Of a stretch of DNA of 6,487 bases, positions 1 through 5,722 are shown one piece after another. Positions within the stretch are counted from its first letter, which is position 1; each line of letters opens with the position of its first letter. This stretch comes from Candidatus Bathyarchaeum sp. GTDB taxonomy: Archaea; Thermoproteota; Bathyarchaeia; Bathyarchaeales; Bathyarchaeaceae. The notes below the pieces were generated by a model. It ran no database searches and was not told the DNA's origin. It saw nothing but the letters and a program-made list of their open reading frames with translations. The translations under genes were made by a program, and so were the position numbers. The DNA lies in the NCBI GenBank assembly GCA_003096235.1, contig PIXT01000033.1, forward strand, positions 1 to 6,487, read 5' to 3'.

Positions 1-884
1 AGGGCGTCTTTGAGGTTTTCGTCTTTCTTAATGACCATTAACGTGAAGAAGGGGCAAGGCAACGCAACTGAGGCGTCAGGTTTTAGGGATACGGTGCTGG
101 ATGCTGAGGAGCATCGGATGACGTTGTTGAATCCGCCTAGGGACTGGAATCTGAAGTAGTCGCTTTCGAAGTGGATTTTTTTGTAGTTTCGTTTTTCTTC
201 GTTTAGTTTCTGTAAGACTTGGCTGTCTTCTAGGATTTTGAGGTTTTGGGCGTCAGTGACGTCCATGAATTCTCGGGGCACGTTGTCAACTGGCGAGAAG
301 TGGATGTTTAGGTCTAGGGATTTTGCGAATTCGATGGTTTGGTCTATGTGCTGGAAGGTTTCGTTGGTGATGACGGACAGTATGTCTAGGTCTACTCCCA
401 TTTTTTTGGCGTGTTCTATGTTTTTTTTGACTTTTTCGAAGGCGTTTACTCCTCGGGTTTTGTTGAAGAGTTCTTTGTTGTTGACGTCAAAGGAAACGGC
501 TAAGGCGTCTACATAGTTGGATATGGGCTCTATTTGTTTGTCTAATAAGATGCCGTTGGTTACGAGTCCAGTGAAGGTTCCAAGGTCTTGACGGGAAAAC
601 TCTAGGAGTTCTCCGATGTCTTGTCGTAGGAGAGGTTCTCCGCCTGTGAAGCTGGTGATTGAGCAGCCCAAGTCGTAGCATTCTACTAGGCGTTGTTTGA
701 TTTCTTGGGTTGTTGCTTCTTTTTCGTAGATGTTTTTGCGCCAGATGTTGCAGAACACGCATTTCATGTTGCATCGGTAAGTGCACTCAAAATGCAGAAA
801 CATAGGACGAACAGGGTTCTCACTAAACAAAGAACGAACTCTAGACCTCAAAAAACTGTTCACAAGACTAATTTTACTTGGCAC
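1..884 (-). CDS. Radical SAM enzyme with auxiliary C-terminal cysteines (3' end outside window)
   Basis: The minus-strand frame is open from an in-frame stop just upstream (near 896-898) to the window edge, giving about 294 residues with no stop. It carries the radical SAM cluster motif CNMKCVFC (C38, C42, C45 counted from GTG 884), which binds the 4Fe-4S cluster that cleaves S-adenosylmethionine. It also has the SAM-contacting GGEPLL motif (about residue 81) and a TNG segment after it. Near the left edge two further cysteines, C258 and C277, lie in a CSSAS...LPCPFF context, as in SPASM/Twitch-type auxiliary-cluster regions. Such enzymes modify peptides, cofactors or lipids, and the substrate here cannot be told. 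The start is uncertain. GTG 884 has a weak TATA-like element about 27 bases upstream and could be leaderless; GTG 863 also fits, and neither has a clear SD. Codon use changes sharply near position 780. Confidence 0.88.
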   Translation of the reverse strand, partial: MPSKISLVNSFLRSRVRSLFSENPVRPMFLHFECTYRCNMKCVFCNIWRKNIYEKEATTQEIKQRLVECYDLGCSITSFTGGEPLLRQDIGELLEFSRQDLGTFTGLVTNGILLDKQIEPISNYVDALAVSFDVNNKELFNKTRGVNAFEKVKKNIEHAKKMGVDLDILSVITNETFQHIDQTIEFAKSLDLNIHFSPVDNVPREFMDVTDAQNLKILEDSQVLQKLNEEKRNYKKIHFESDYFRFQSLGGFNNVIRCSSASSTVSLKPDASVALPCPFFTLMVIKKDENLKDA

Positions 885-907
885 AACAACAAATCAGAGC
901 TTTTCCT

Positions 908-924
908 TTTTTAGATTTATCATT
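908..924 (-). promoter_or_regulatory. Possible TATA element for the left radical SAM gene
   Basis: On the minus strand this reads AATGATAAATCTAAAA. It lies about 25-35 bases upstream of the GTG at 884, the spacing expected for an archaeal TATA box serving a leaderless or short-leader transcript. The match is weak and the surrounding DNA is AT-rich throughout, so this is only a candidate. Confidence 0.25.
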
Positions 925-1001
925 AAACACGAAAAAACGAGTTAAGAAAATAAACACAAACTGACTTTGTAGGCAGCGACTAACAAAGGTGTGAACTTTA
1001 G

Positions 1002-1078
1002 AAAAAAACTTGTGCTGTGCGAGGAATTTTAAAAAAAGGTAGTTTTCAACAATGAACATTTATTAGAATACTAATAGA
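1002..1078 (-). terminator. Probable terminator region downstream of the PHP-ATPase gene
   Basis: On the minus strand, reading away from the stop at 1156, there is first an AT-rich hairpin. TATTAG at 1061-1066 pairs with CTAATA at 1071-1076 across a 4-base loop, extendable by two pairs if a G-U is allowed. It is followed by two T7 runs, complementary to A-runs at 1031-1037 and 1002-1008. Archaeal polymerase stops at T-runs without needing a hairpin, so the T-runs are the stronger part of the evidence. Confidence 0.5.
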
Positions 1079-1155
1079 CTACAAATATGCGGCGTGTTCG
1101 TGTGAATTTCTAACTGCTTAGAGTTTTAACAATCAACTAGACAGGTGTTTTAGTT

Positions 1156-3006
1156 TTATGGTGAGCATTCGTATAGGTGTCCGCATCTTCTTAGTTTTTC
1201 TTGGAATGTTGTTTTTCCGCCTTCAGTGATTTCAACCATCGTTGGCAGAACTTTTTTGTGCTCAATAGAACCTGCTGCGACGGTTTTGGCTTTGTTTACA
1301 ATGATTATGTTTTCTGCATCTAACACAACTGGAATGTTGGATTTGCAAGAAGCAATGATTATTTGTCTGTTCTTCCGGCATTTTTCCAGAGCGGGAACAA
1401 GGTTTTTCTCAATTAGTTCATCTGTTAGGCACTGTTCCATTTCATCGATTATTAACGGACTCTTTTTGGCGGGGTCAAGCATTTTTTCGATTGCAAGCCA
1501 GCACTGCTTTGCCAGAGGGGTTGAGTAGTCCTCTTTTGCTTTTGTTTCTTTATCTATTTTTGAGCCAAGAATAAAATCGGGATTGAAGTCCTTTAATTCC
1601 TTGGGTTTGCCTTGCAACTCTTCCAGTATTTTGTAATTGTCTTTTAGCTTCCAATATTTTGTTTCGTTGTTTTTTACGTCTTTTTCCAGAGCCCAAAGGG
1701 ATTGGTTATCCCCGTCTTTTGTTCGTAGAGTAACGTAAATTGTGTCGCCTTTGGCTTTTTCAAAGGTTTCTTTAGTTCCCGTGAGGTCTTTTGTAGCTTC
1801 GCCAAGGTCGAGTATTCGGGTGGTTTTCCCAGACGAAACAGCACCAACCATGCAGTTAACTCGGGGATTAAACCTGTGAAAAGCAGAATCAAGAAAGTCT
1901 CCAACAATTGCCATTCCGTCTATTTGGTATTCTGGCTCCGTTGGTTTGCCCTCTTGATCAGACATCACCCTGTTTTTTGGCTCTCGAAAAGCGTAAAAAA
2001 ATGACTTGTAGTTCAAGTTGTCCATTTTTACGTAAGAATATCTCTGTGCAATGTCTTCAAAGTTGTGGGCATCAGAGTTCCTAACAAAGCCTAAATCAGG
2101 CTTTACTCCTTTGGTTTCTTTAATTTTAATTTTCTTTCTTAGGTCTTTTAACGCTTTCATCCAAGTCAACTTTTCTACCAGTTTGGAGCTTTTGTTCACA
2201 TATTCCATCACAGCCAGCTCAGGTATTGAAATGATTGCTTCTAGTTCGCCTTTGTACTCGAATTTTACGGCCTGCTCTCCTCCCTCACTAGCAGGTTTTG
2301 GCTTATGTTTAAACTCTGACTGACTAAAGCTTCTACCAGTACCATCAATGTGAGCAATTACAGGTATTCCCCCATATTCAACTATCAACTTGATAGCATG
2401 ATACACGCTACGCCCCCCAGTTTCAGAAATAAACTCCCCAACCTGATTCGCCTTAAACCCAATCTCACTCAGAAGATTCGAAATATGATAAGTCGCCAAA
2501 CTGTCATCCTTGTCCTTTTCATCTAAATCATTAAAAATCGCAAGAATATGAACACGCGCAGTAGTAATTTCTACACCCGGCAATACCTTGATTTTGCCTT
2601 TTTCTATCTTTTTACTACCTTCAGCTCTTTTGATAGCTTCTTTTATTTCTGTATACCAGTTTCCTTTGTCCCAATCATCGTTGTCTATAAAAGAAGGCGT
2701 ATTATGGTCAGTAACCACAACCAGATTAAGGTGTTCTTCATTGAACCTGTCTACAATTTTATCAGCTACCCGTTCCACTGTAGCCTTGAAGTCGTGTTCA
2801 TTCTCGTATTTTTTGATCAAATCAGCCCTGGTCTTTGGAAACACATCTGGATTATTATCTTCATTCAAAAATTTTTGATCACTCGAAGATGGCGAATGAA
2901 AATGCAGGTCAACTTTGTAAAACTTTGCCCCGTTTCTGGTCTTGGCAATTTTATTCAAATATTTCTGCAAAAAGCTCCCCCAGAATAGCGTCAGCATCAA
3001 ACTCAT
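1156..3006 (-). CDS. TrlF-like PHP phosphoesterase fused to an ABC/SMC-type ATPase, short and divergent
   Basis: Residue numbers count from TTG 3039; subtract 11 for the preferred start. The N-terminal PHP metal-dependent phosphoesterase domain (about 40-335) has all its expected ligand motifs: DLHFH (44-48), TDHN (110-113), PGVEITT followed by H164, AHID (229-232) and SDAH (322-325). The C-terminal ATPase part has a Walker A-like GAVSSGKTT (399-407), a Walker B-like PLIIDEME (528-535) and an ending (IIASCKSNIPVVLDAENIIIV, then EITEGGKTTFQEKLRR) matching the end of TrlF-type PHP-ATPases, which are known from retron-linked defence loci. Oddities: the usual signature (SxGQR-like) is absent (YSTPLAKQ instead), the switch histidine is replaced (ASCK for the usual THN), the D-loop is altered, and the ATPase arm is short (about 616 residues overall, against roughly 850-1000 as I recall for the family). 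ATG 3006 is preferred over TTG 3039 because GGAAAA precedes it; ATG 2997 is also possible. Biochemical activity is inferred. Confidence 0.82.
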   Translation of the reverse strand: MSLMLTLFWGSFLQKYLNKIAKTRNGAKFYKVDLHFHSPSSSDQKFLNEDNNPDVFPKTRADLIKKYENEHDFKATVERVADKIVDRFNEEHLNLVVVTDHNTPSFIDNDDWDKGNWYTEIKEAIKRAEGSKKIEKGKIKVLPGVEITTARVHILAIFNDLDEKDKDDSLATYHISNLLSEIGFKANQVGEFISETGGRSVYHAIKLIVEYGGIPVIAHIDGTGRSFSQSEFKHKPKPASEGGEQAVKFEYKGELEAIISIPELAVMEYVNKSSKLVEKLTWMKALKDLRKKIKIKETKGVKPDLGFVRNSDAHNFEDIAQRYSYVKMDNLNYKSFFYAFREPKNRVMSDQEGKPTEPEYQIDGMAIVGDFLDSAFHRFNPRVNCMVGAVSSGKTTRILDLGEATKDLTGTKETFEKAKGDTIYVTLRTKDGDNQSLWALEKDVKNNETKYWKLKDNYKILEELQGKPKELKDFNPDFILGSKIDKETKAKEDYSTPLAKQCWLAIEKMLDPAKKSPLIIDEMEQCLTDELIEKNLVPALEKCRKNRQIIIASCKSNIPVVLDAENIIIVNKAKTVAAGSIEHKKVLPTMVEITEGGKTTFQEKLRRCGHLYECSP

Positions 3007-3140
3007 ATAAATTTTTTCCAAAATTCTTTTCCCATGCAATATTTGAACATGATTTTTGATAATAAAAAGAAATCACGTTACCTAGTAGATGTAATGGAGC
3101 GAAGTTAACGAATAACAGGTTAAAGGTAAGTTTCTGGCTT

Positions 3141-3680
3141 TTAGGCTAGTCTGCCTACGAGCTTCATGTTTTTTCTTTCTAGGACTTCTTCTCCGTGAGG
3201 GGCAAGCCCCACTTCTTCAGTCATGTCTTTTCCTGCACCGTGCCTACCCATATGGCGACCACCAATCCAAAGGCTACTGTGGGATAGGTCGTATATTTTT
3301 CCATGATAAGATACGTACGCTGGTTTGCCGTCTTTCCCATTGTATTCTTCAAGCTCTTCAGCAGTAAACTCTTTGAGCTCTCCCAAAGATGCCGCTTGCG
3401 TATCTGGTGTAGTTATTTCTTCAGGGTCCTTTTCTGAAAGGGTAAAACGACCTTCACCTAGGTACTTGAAAAGGCCATGAAGTCTTCTGGTAGAAGGCCA
3501 ATGACCACTAAAAGGATGGTTAGGAGCCATGGCAATAACGTTTGAACGGATAGTCACATCAGGAATACTAGAATTTTTTTGATGAACCTTCTTGATTATG
3601 TCAACTGCATTAAACGTCCCATCGATTTCCTTTGCCGCCTCAAGCACATACTGCCACACAGGCTTCCCATATTTTGGCAA
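3141..3680 (-). CDS. Winged-helix (DUF7669-like) and cytochrome b5-like heme domain fusion protein
   Basis: The protein has 179 residues in two parts. Residues 6-82 (PVWQYVLEAAKEIDGTF...TIRSNVIAMAPNHP...FKYLGEGRFTL) match a DUF7669-like winged-helix domain, which in other proteins accompanies nucleases and restriction proteins and is thought to bind nucleic acid. After an acidic linker, residues 103-178 match the COG4892-type cytochrome b5-like heme/steroid-binding domain: EFTAEELEEYNG, YHGKIYDLS, then WIGGRHMGRHGAGKDMTEE and APHGEEVLER. H143, H147 and H162 are candidate heme ligands. There is no signal peptide or membrane segment, so it should be cytosolic. The TTG start is well supported: GGTGAT lies 3 bases upstream and an in-frame TAG lies just before that motif, so no longer form is possible. 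It lies upstream of the PHP-ATPase on the same strand with a 134-base gap. A heme- or redox-responsive regulator is a reasonable guess, not shown. Confidence 0.88.
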   Translation of the reverse strand: MPKYGKPVWQYVLEAAKEIDGTFNAVDIIKKVHQKNSSIPDVTIRSNVIAMAPNHPFSGHWPSTRRLHGLFKYLGEGRFTLSEKDPEEITTPDTQAASLGELKEFTAEELEEYNGKDGKPAYVSYHGKIYDLSHSSLWIGGRHMGRHGAGKDMTEEVGLAPHGEEVLERKNMKLVGRLA

Positions 3681-3683
3681 ACA

Positions 3684-3689
3684 ATCACC
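3684..3689 (-). promoter_or_regulatory. Shine-Dalgarno site fixing a TTG start
   Basis: GGTGAT on the minus strand is separated by TGT from the TTG start at 3680. It matches the archaeal anti-SD. The codon immediately upstream of it is TAG in the same frame, so this site decides the start of the winged-helix/b5 gene. Confidence 0.75.
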
Positions 3690-3734
3690 CTAATCAAACA
3701 TGTAAACAATTAGTTATGTTCACAATACGCAAAA

Positions 3735-3783
3735 ATTGGCTTTAAGATTTTATGTGCTAGAAGCAAAAAGTATGATATACCTA
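3735..3783. promoter_or_regulatory. Divergent promoter region
   Basis: The 134-base gap between the divergent winged-helix/b5 and glycosyltransferase genes must hold both promoters. For the minus strand, CATAAAAT (complement of 3747-3754) would place the transcript start near 3722-3726, leaving a leader of about 45 bases. For the plus strand, TATGATATAC at 3771-3780 would start transcription near 3800-3805, right at the SD; alternatively TTTAAGATTTTA at 3741-3752 would start near 3770. The elements are close enough to overlap. None matches a full BRE-TATA consensus. Confidence 0.4.
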
Positions 3784-3802
3784 ACCAAGAGAACTTATCA
3801 AT

Positions 3803-3808
3803 AGGGGG
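3803..3808 (+). promoter_or_regulatory. Shine-Dalgarno site of the glycosyltransferase gene
   Basis: AGGGGG ends 6 bases before the TTG at 3815. It is G-rich rather than a perfect GGAGG, but the spacing is standard. It supports the TTG start, which also begins the protein directly at the expected first beta strand (KRVLFISGS). Confidence 0.55.
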
Positions 3809-3814
3809 CTTGTA

Positions 3815-5008
3815 TTGAAAAGAGTTCTTTTCATTAGTGGGTCTCTAGGTTTAGGTCATATTGGAAGAGACCTTGAAGTTGCAGAAAAACTACGGAAAAT
3901 TAGTCCAAACATTCAGATTTCTTGGTTAGCTGATTATCCTGCTACAACGGTTTTGAAAGAGGCAGGTGAGAAGCTTCTTCCTGAGGCAGAATTGATTACT
4001 CATGGGAACAAAAAATTGGAAAGTAATGCCAAGAATCATCAGGCTAATCTCACTCGATGGGTTATGAGTATGCGAAAAGATTGGTCTGAAAATGCAAAAC
4101 TTGTAATTGACGTTATTCAAAGGGAGAAATTTGATTTAGTTATTGGTGATGAAACATACGATCTAGTAATAGAACTTCTTAAAGATCCAAACCTCAAACA
4201 ATTCCCCTTTGTTATAATCTACGATTTCCTCGGATTAGACAGGGTAACTAATAACCCGATAGATGCAATAACAACATATTATACCAACCGACTTTGGACC
4301 AAAGTCATAACCAACAAATCGAAAGTATACGACAAAACCATCTTTGTCGGCGAATTAGAAGACATTCAAGATAAAAACTTCGGATTTCTTCTTCCCAATC
4401 GACGAAAAATTGCAGAAAAGCACTTTGACTTTGTAGGTTACATCCTCAACTTCGACCCCAAAGAATACACGGATAAGGCTAAAATTCGTACGAAATTAGG
4501 ATACAGCAAAGATCCATTAGCTGTATGCTCTGTTGGTGGAACGTCTGCAGGAAAAGAACTGTTAGATTTAGCCACAAAAGCAGTGCCTATAGTAAAAGAA
4601 GAAATCCCAGAATTCCAAATGTTACTTGTTCTTGGTCCAGATGTTCCGCTAAGTTACCTAAAGCCTATAGACGGCGTAAATATGACCGGATATTTACCTA
4701 ATCTTTACAAACATCTAGCCGCGGCAGACCTTGCAATCGTTACTGGAGGAGGAACTATTACGTTGGAACTTACAGCCCTACAAAAACCATTCCTGTACTT
4801 CCCTCTCGAAAATCACTTTGAACAAGAAATTGCTGTTGCACAACGTTGTGAACGTCATACCGCCGGGATTAAGATGAGCTTCTCTAAAACTACTCCGAGA
4901 ATTCTTGCTGAAAAAATAGTAGACAACATTGGTAAAGAAGTTCACTATGCTAAGATTCCAGTAGATGGCGCACAGAAAGCTGGAGAAATTATTAACACAA
5001 TACTCTAG
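3815..5008 (+). CDS. MurG-like GT-B glycosyltransferase
   Basis: The 397-residue protein has the layout of GT28/MurG-like nucleotide-sugar glycosyltransferases. The N-terminal Rossmann half opens with KRVLFISGSLGLGHIGRD (2-19), where the Gly-rich GLGH loop faces the acceptor. The C-terminal half has SVGGTSAGKELL (239-250) and the donor-binding stretch VTGGGTITLELTALQKPFLYFPLENHFEQE (309-338), with the Glu after the Gly loop and a P-x-x-NHFEQ segment typical of the family. No transmembrane segment is evident, so it probably works at the cytoplasmic face of the membrane or on a soluble substrate. Donor and acceptor cannot be predicted; archaea use such enzymes for glycolipids and other sugar conjugates, not peptidoglycan. 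The gene stands alone, divergent from the winged-helix/b5 gene and 179 bases from DUF1059. Third positions are T-rich in the first third and C-rich in the middle. Confidence 0.88.
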   Translation: MKRVLFISGSLGLGHIGRDLEVAEKLRKISPNIQISWLADYPATTVLKEAGEKLLPEAELITHGNKKLESNAKNHQANLTRWVMSMRKDWSENAKLVIDVIQREKFDLVIGDETYDLVIELLKDPNLKQFPFVIIYDFLGLDRVTNNPIDAITTYYTNRLWTKVITNKSKVYDKTIFVGELEDIQDKNFGFLLPNRRKIAEKHFDFVGYILNFDPKEYTDKAKIRTKLGYSKDPLAVCSVGGTSAGKELLDLATKAVPIVKEEIPEFQMLLVLGPDVPLSYLKPIDGVNMTGYLPNLYKHLAAADLAIVTGGGTITLELTALQKPFLYFPLENHFEQEIAVAQRCERHTAGIKMSFSKTTPRILAEKIVDNIGKEVHYAKIPVDGAQKAGEIINTIL

Positions 5009-5057
5009 TTAGTTTAAAATTCCAACTTTAATGCGTGCACCCATTGGAACAAGCAAC

Positions 5058-5092
5058 TTTGAGTTTAAAATTTTGTCCAATCTAAACTCAGA
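5058..5092. repeat. Perfect 8-bp inverted repeat downstream of the glycosyltransferase gene
   Basis: TGAGTTTA (5060-5067) and TAAACTCA (5083-5090) are exact reverse complements around a 15-base loop. The stem extends to 10 pairs if a T-G pair at the base is allowed. It lies 50 bases after the glycosyltransferase stop and about 100 bases before the DUF1059 start. It may be a 3' RNA stem of the upstream transcript or a protein-binding dyad. There is no strong T-run directly after it. Confidence 0.5.
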
Positions 5093-5095
5093 TGG

Positions 5096-5145
5096 ATGCA
5101 ATCGATTGTCTTACAGTGTATACATCACTAATTTATGGATTGCAT
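5096..5145 (+). promoter_or_regulatory. Putative promoter with operator-like dyads for DUF1059-GYD
   Basis: AATTTATGG at 5130-5138 is a TATA-like element that would start transcription near 5157-5162, just ahead of the SD at 5172. Around it are an exact inverted pair, ATGCAATC (5096-5103) and GATTGCAT (5138-5145), an 8-base palindrome TGTATACA (5117-5124), and AGTG/CACT flanks (5115-5118 and 5126-5129). One arm overlaps the TATA-like element, as expected for a repressor site. TCTTACA is also directly repeated at 5109-5115 and 5148-5154. All of this is visible in the sequence; regulation is inferred. Confidence 0.4.
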
Positions 5146-5171
5146 AATCTTACATGATGATTGTTCTAAGG

Positions 5172-5179
5172 GGGAGGTG
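5172..5179 (+). promoter_or_regulatory. Strong Shine-Dalgarno of the DUF1059 gene
   Basis: GGGAGGTG ends 8 bases before the ATG at 5188 and is close to a perfect match to the archaeal anti-SD. It is the strongest ribosome-binding site in the window and supports the short DUF1059 frame as a real, well-translated gene. Confidence 0.75.
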
Positions 5180-5187
5180 GAGTAAGG

Positions 5188-5358
5188 ATGGAAAAATTTT
5201 CGGGAGTTTGTCCTTGTGGCTTTAGTTTTGTCACACCTGCAGGCAAAGATGACGCAGTTGCAGTAATGAAATATCATGCAGAACTTCGACACAAAAAAGA
5301 CTATCCAAATGGAGCAACAACTGAAGAAGCTCTAAAATACATAAAAAAGGGCGCCTAA
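5188..5358 (+). CDS. DUF1059 small putative metal-binding protein
   Basis: This is a 56-residue protein starting at ATG 5188 behind a strong SD. It has an early CPCGF motif (C8, C10), a segment ending in HAELRH (H30 and H36) and the tail DYPNGATTEEALKYIKK. This is the DUF1059 pattern in its archaeal short form. The two Cys and two His are well placed to bind one metal ion, but metal binding has not been shown to my knowledge and the function is unknown. There is no signal peptide or membrane segment. It is followed after 55 bases by the GYD-domain gene, which probably shares its transcript. Confidence 0.85.
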   Translation: MEKFSGVCPCGFSFVTPAGKDDAVAVMKYHAELRHKKDYPNGATTEEALKYIKKGA

Positions 5359-5401
5359 CAAATTAGAATGAACAACTTGTTAAAATTTTCTTTTATTTAA
5401 G

Positions 5402-5409
5402 GGGGTGAT
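5402..5409 (+). promoter_or_regulatory. Shine-Dalgarno site fixing the TTG start of the GYD gene
   Basis: GGGGTGAT ends 4 bases before the TTG at 5414. The in-frame GTG at 5405 lies inside this SD and so cannot use it. The nearest start served by the motif is TTG 5414, which trims three residues from the longest possible frame. Confidence 0.7.
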
Positions 5410-5413
5410 TTGT

Positions 5414-5683
5414 TTGATTTTCATTACATTGTCAAAATGGAAAAAAGTACCAAGTAAAGAAACTTTAGGCCGCATAAACCAAGCCACAAAAGAATTTGAA
5501 GAATTAGAGAACCAAGGAGTTAAAATGCAGGTATACTGGACTTTAGGACGTTATGATGGAGTGACAATTATTGACGCTCCTTCCGAAAAAGATGCCATGA
5601 AAGCCATATTACGTTTTCAGGATGTAGTCGAAACAGAAACGCTCATAGCAGTACCTCGTGAGGAAGCAATAAAAATAGTTTAA
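5414..5683 (+). CDS. GYD-domain protein
   Basis: With the TTG at 5414 the product is 89 residues (MIFITLSKWKKVPSKETLGR...). It fills a single GYD domain: a first beta strand (IFITLSKW), a long helix (RINQATKEFEELENQG), then YWTLGRYDGVTIIDAPSEKDAMKAI holding the signature Gly-x-Tyr-Asp, and a final strand with ETETLIAVPREEA. GYD proteins adopt a ferredoxin-like alpha/beta fold of the dimeric alpha/beta-barrel type; their role is generally unknown. It is cytosolic by appearance. It follows DUF1059 with a 55-base gap that has its own SD but no convincing promoter, and a T-rich terminator follows it directly. An operon with DUF1059 is likely, and a functional link is inferred only from this arrangement. 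Confidence 0.85.
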   Translation: MIFITLSKWKKVPSKETLGRINQATKEFEELENQGVKMQVYWTLGRYDGVTIIDAPSEKDAMKAILRFQDVVETETLIAVPREEAIKIV

Positions 5684-5694
5684 AATCGATATAA

Positions 5695-5722
5695 TTTCTC
5701 TTTTCTTTTTTTGGTTTTTTTA
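5695..5722 (+). terminator. T-rich terminator after the GYD gene
   Basis: Beginning 12 bases after the GYD stop is a stretch of 28 bases with 23 T, including runs of T4, T7 and T7. Such tracts on the coding strand are the normal archaeal intrinsic terminator. It ends the DUF1059-GYD transcript. Confidence 0.75.

Larger units (their letters stand above)
885..1155. other. AT-rich intergenic spacer between two minus-strand genes
   Basis: No credible gene is visible here. One short minus-strand reading frame (874-1059) is rich in Phe and Lys, has no SD and resembles no family I know, so I treat it as chance. The spacer holds the probable termination signals of the PHP-ATPase gene (a small hairpin and A-runs that read as T-runs on the minus strand) and the putative promoter of the left radical SAM gene. 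Confidence 0.6.

Noticed and set aside
487..786. Minus-strand 99-codon ATG frame inside the left radical SAM gene
   Set aside because: It overlaps the radical SAM coding frame, is rich in Arg, His and Gln with no family resemblance, and is a shifted reading of the true frame, which carries CNMKCVFC and GGEPLL.
874..1059. Minus-strand 61-codon frame in the spacer
   Set aside because: No SD, a composition expected of AT-rich spacer (Phe, Lys, Val), no recognisable domain, and it contains the T-runs that look like termination signals.
2548..2988. Plus-strand 146-codon frame opposite the PHP domain
   Set aside because: It is antisense to a gene with complete PHP motifs; its Phe/Ile-rich product is a shadow of Lys/Glu-rich coding on the other strand.
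5357..5383. AACAA ... TTGTT dyad between DUF1059 and GYD
   Set aside because: Only five pairs around a loop of about 15 bases in AT-rich DNA with no T-run after it; expected by chance.
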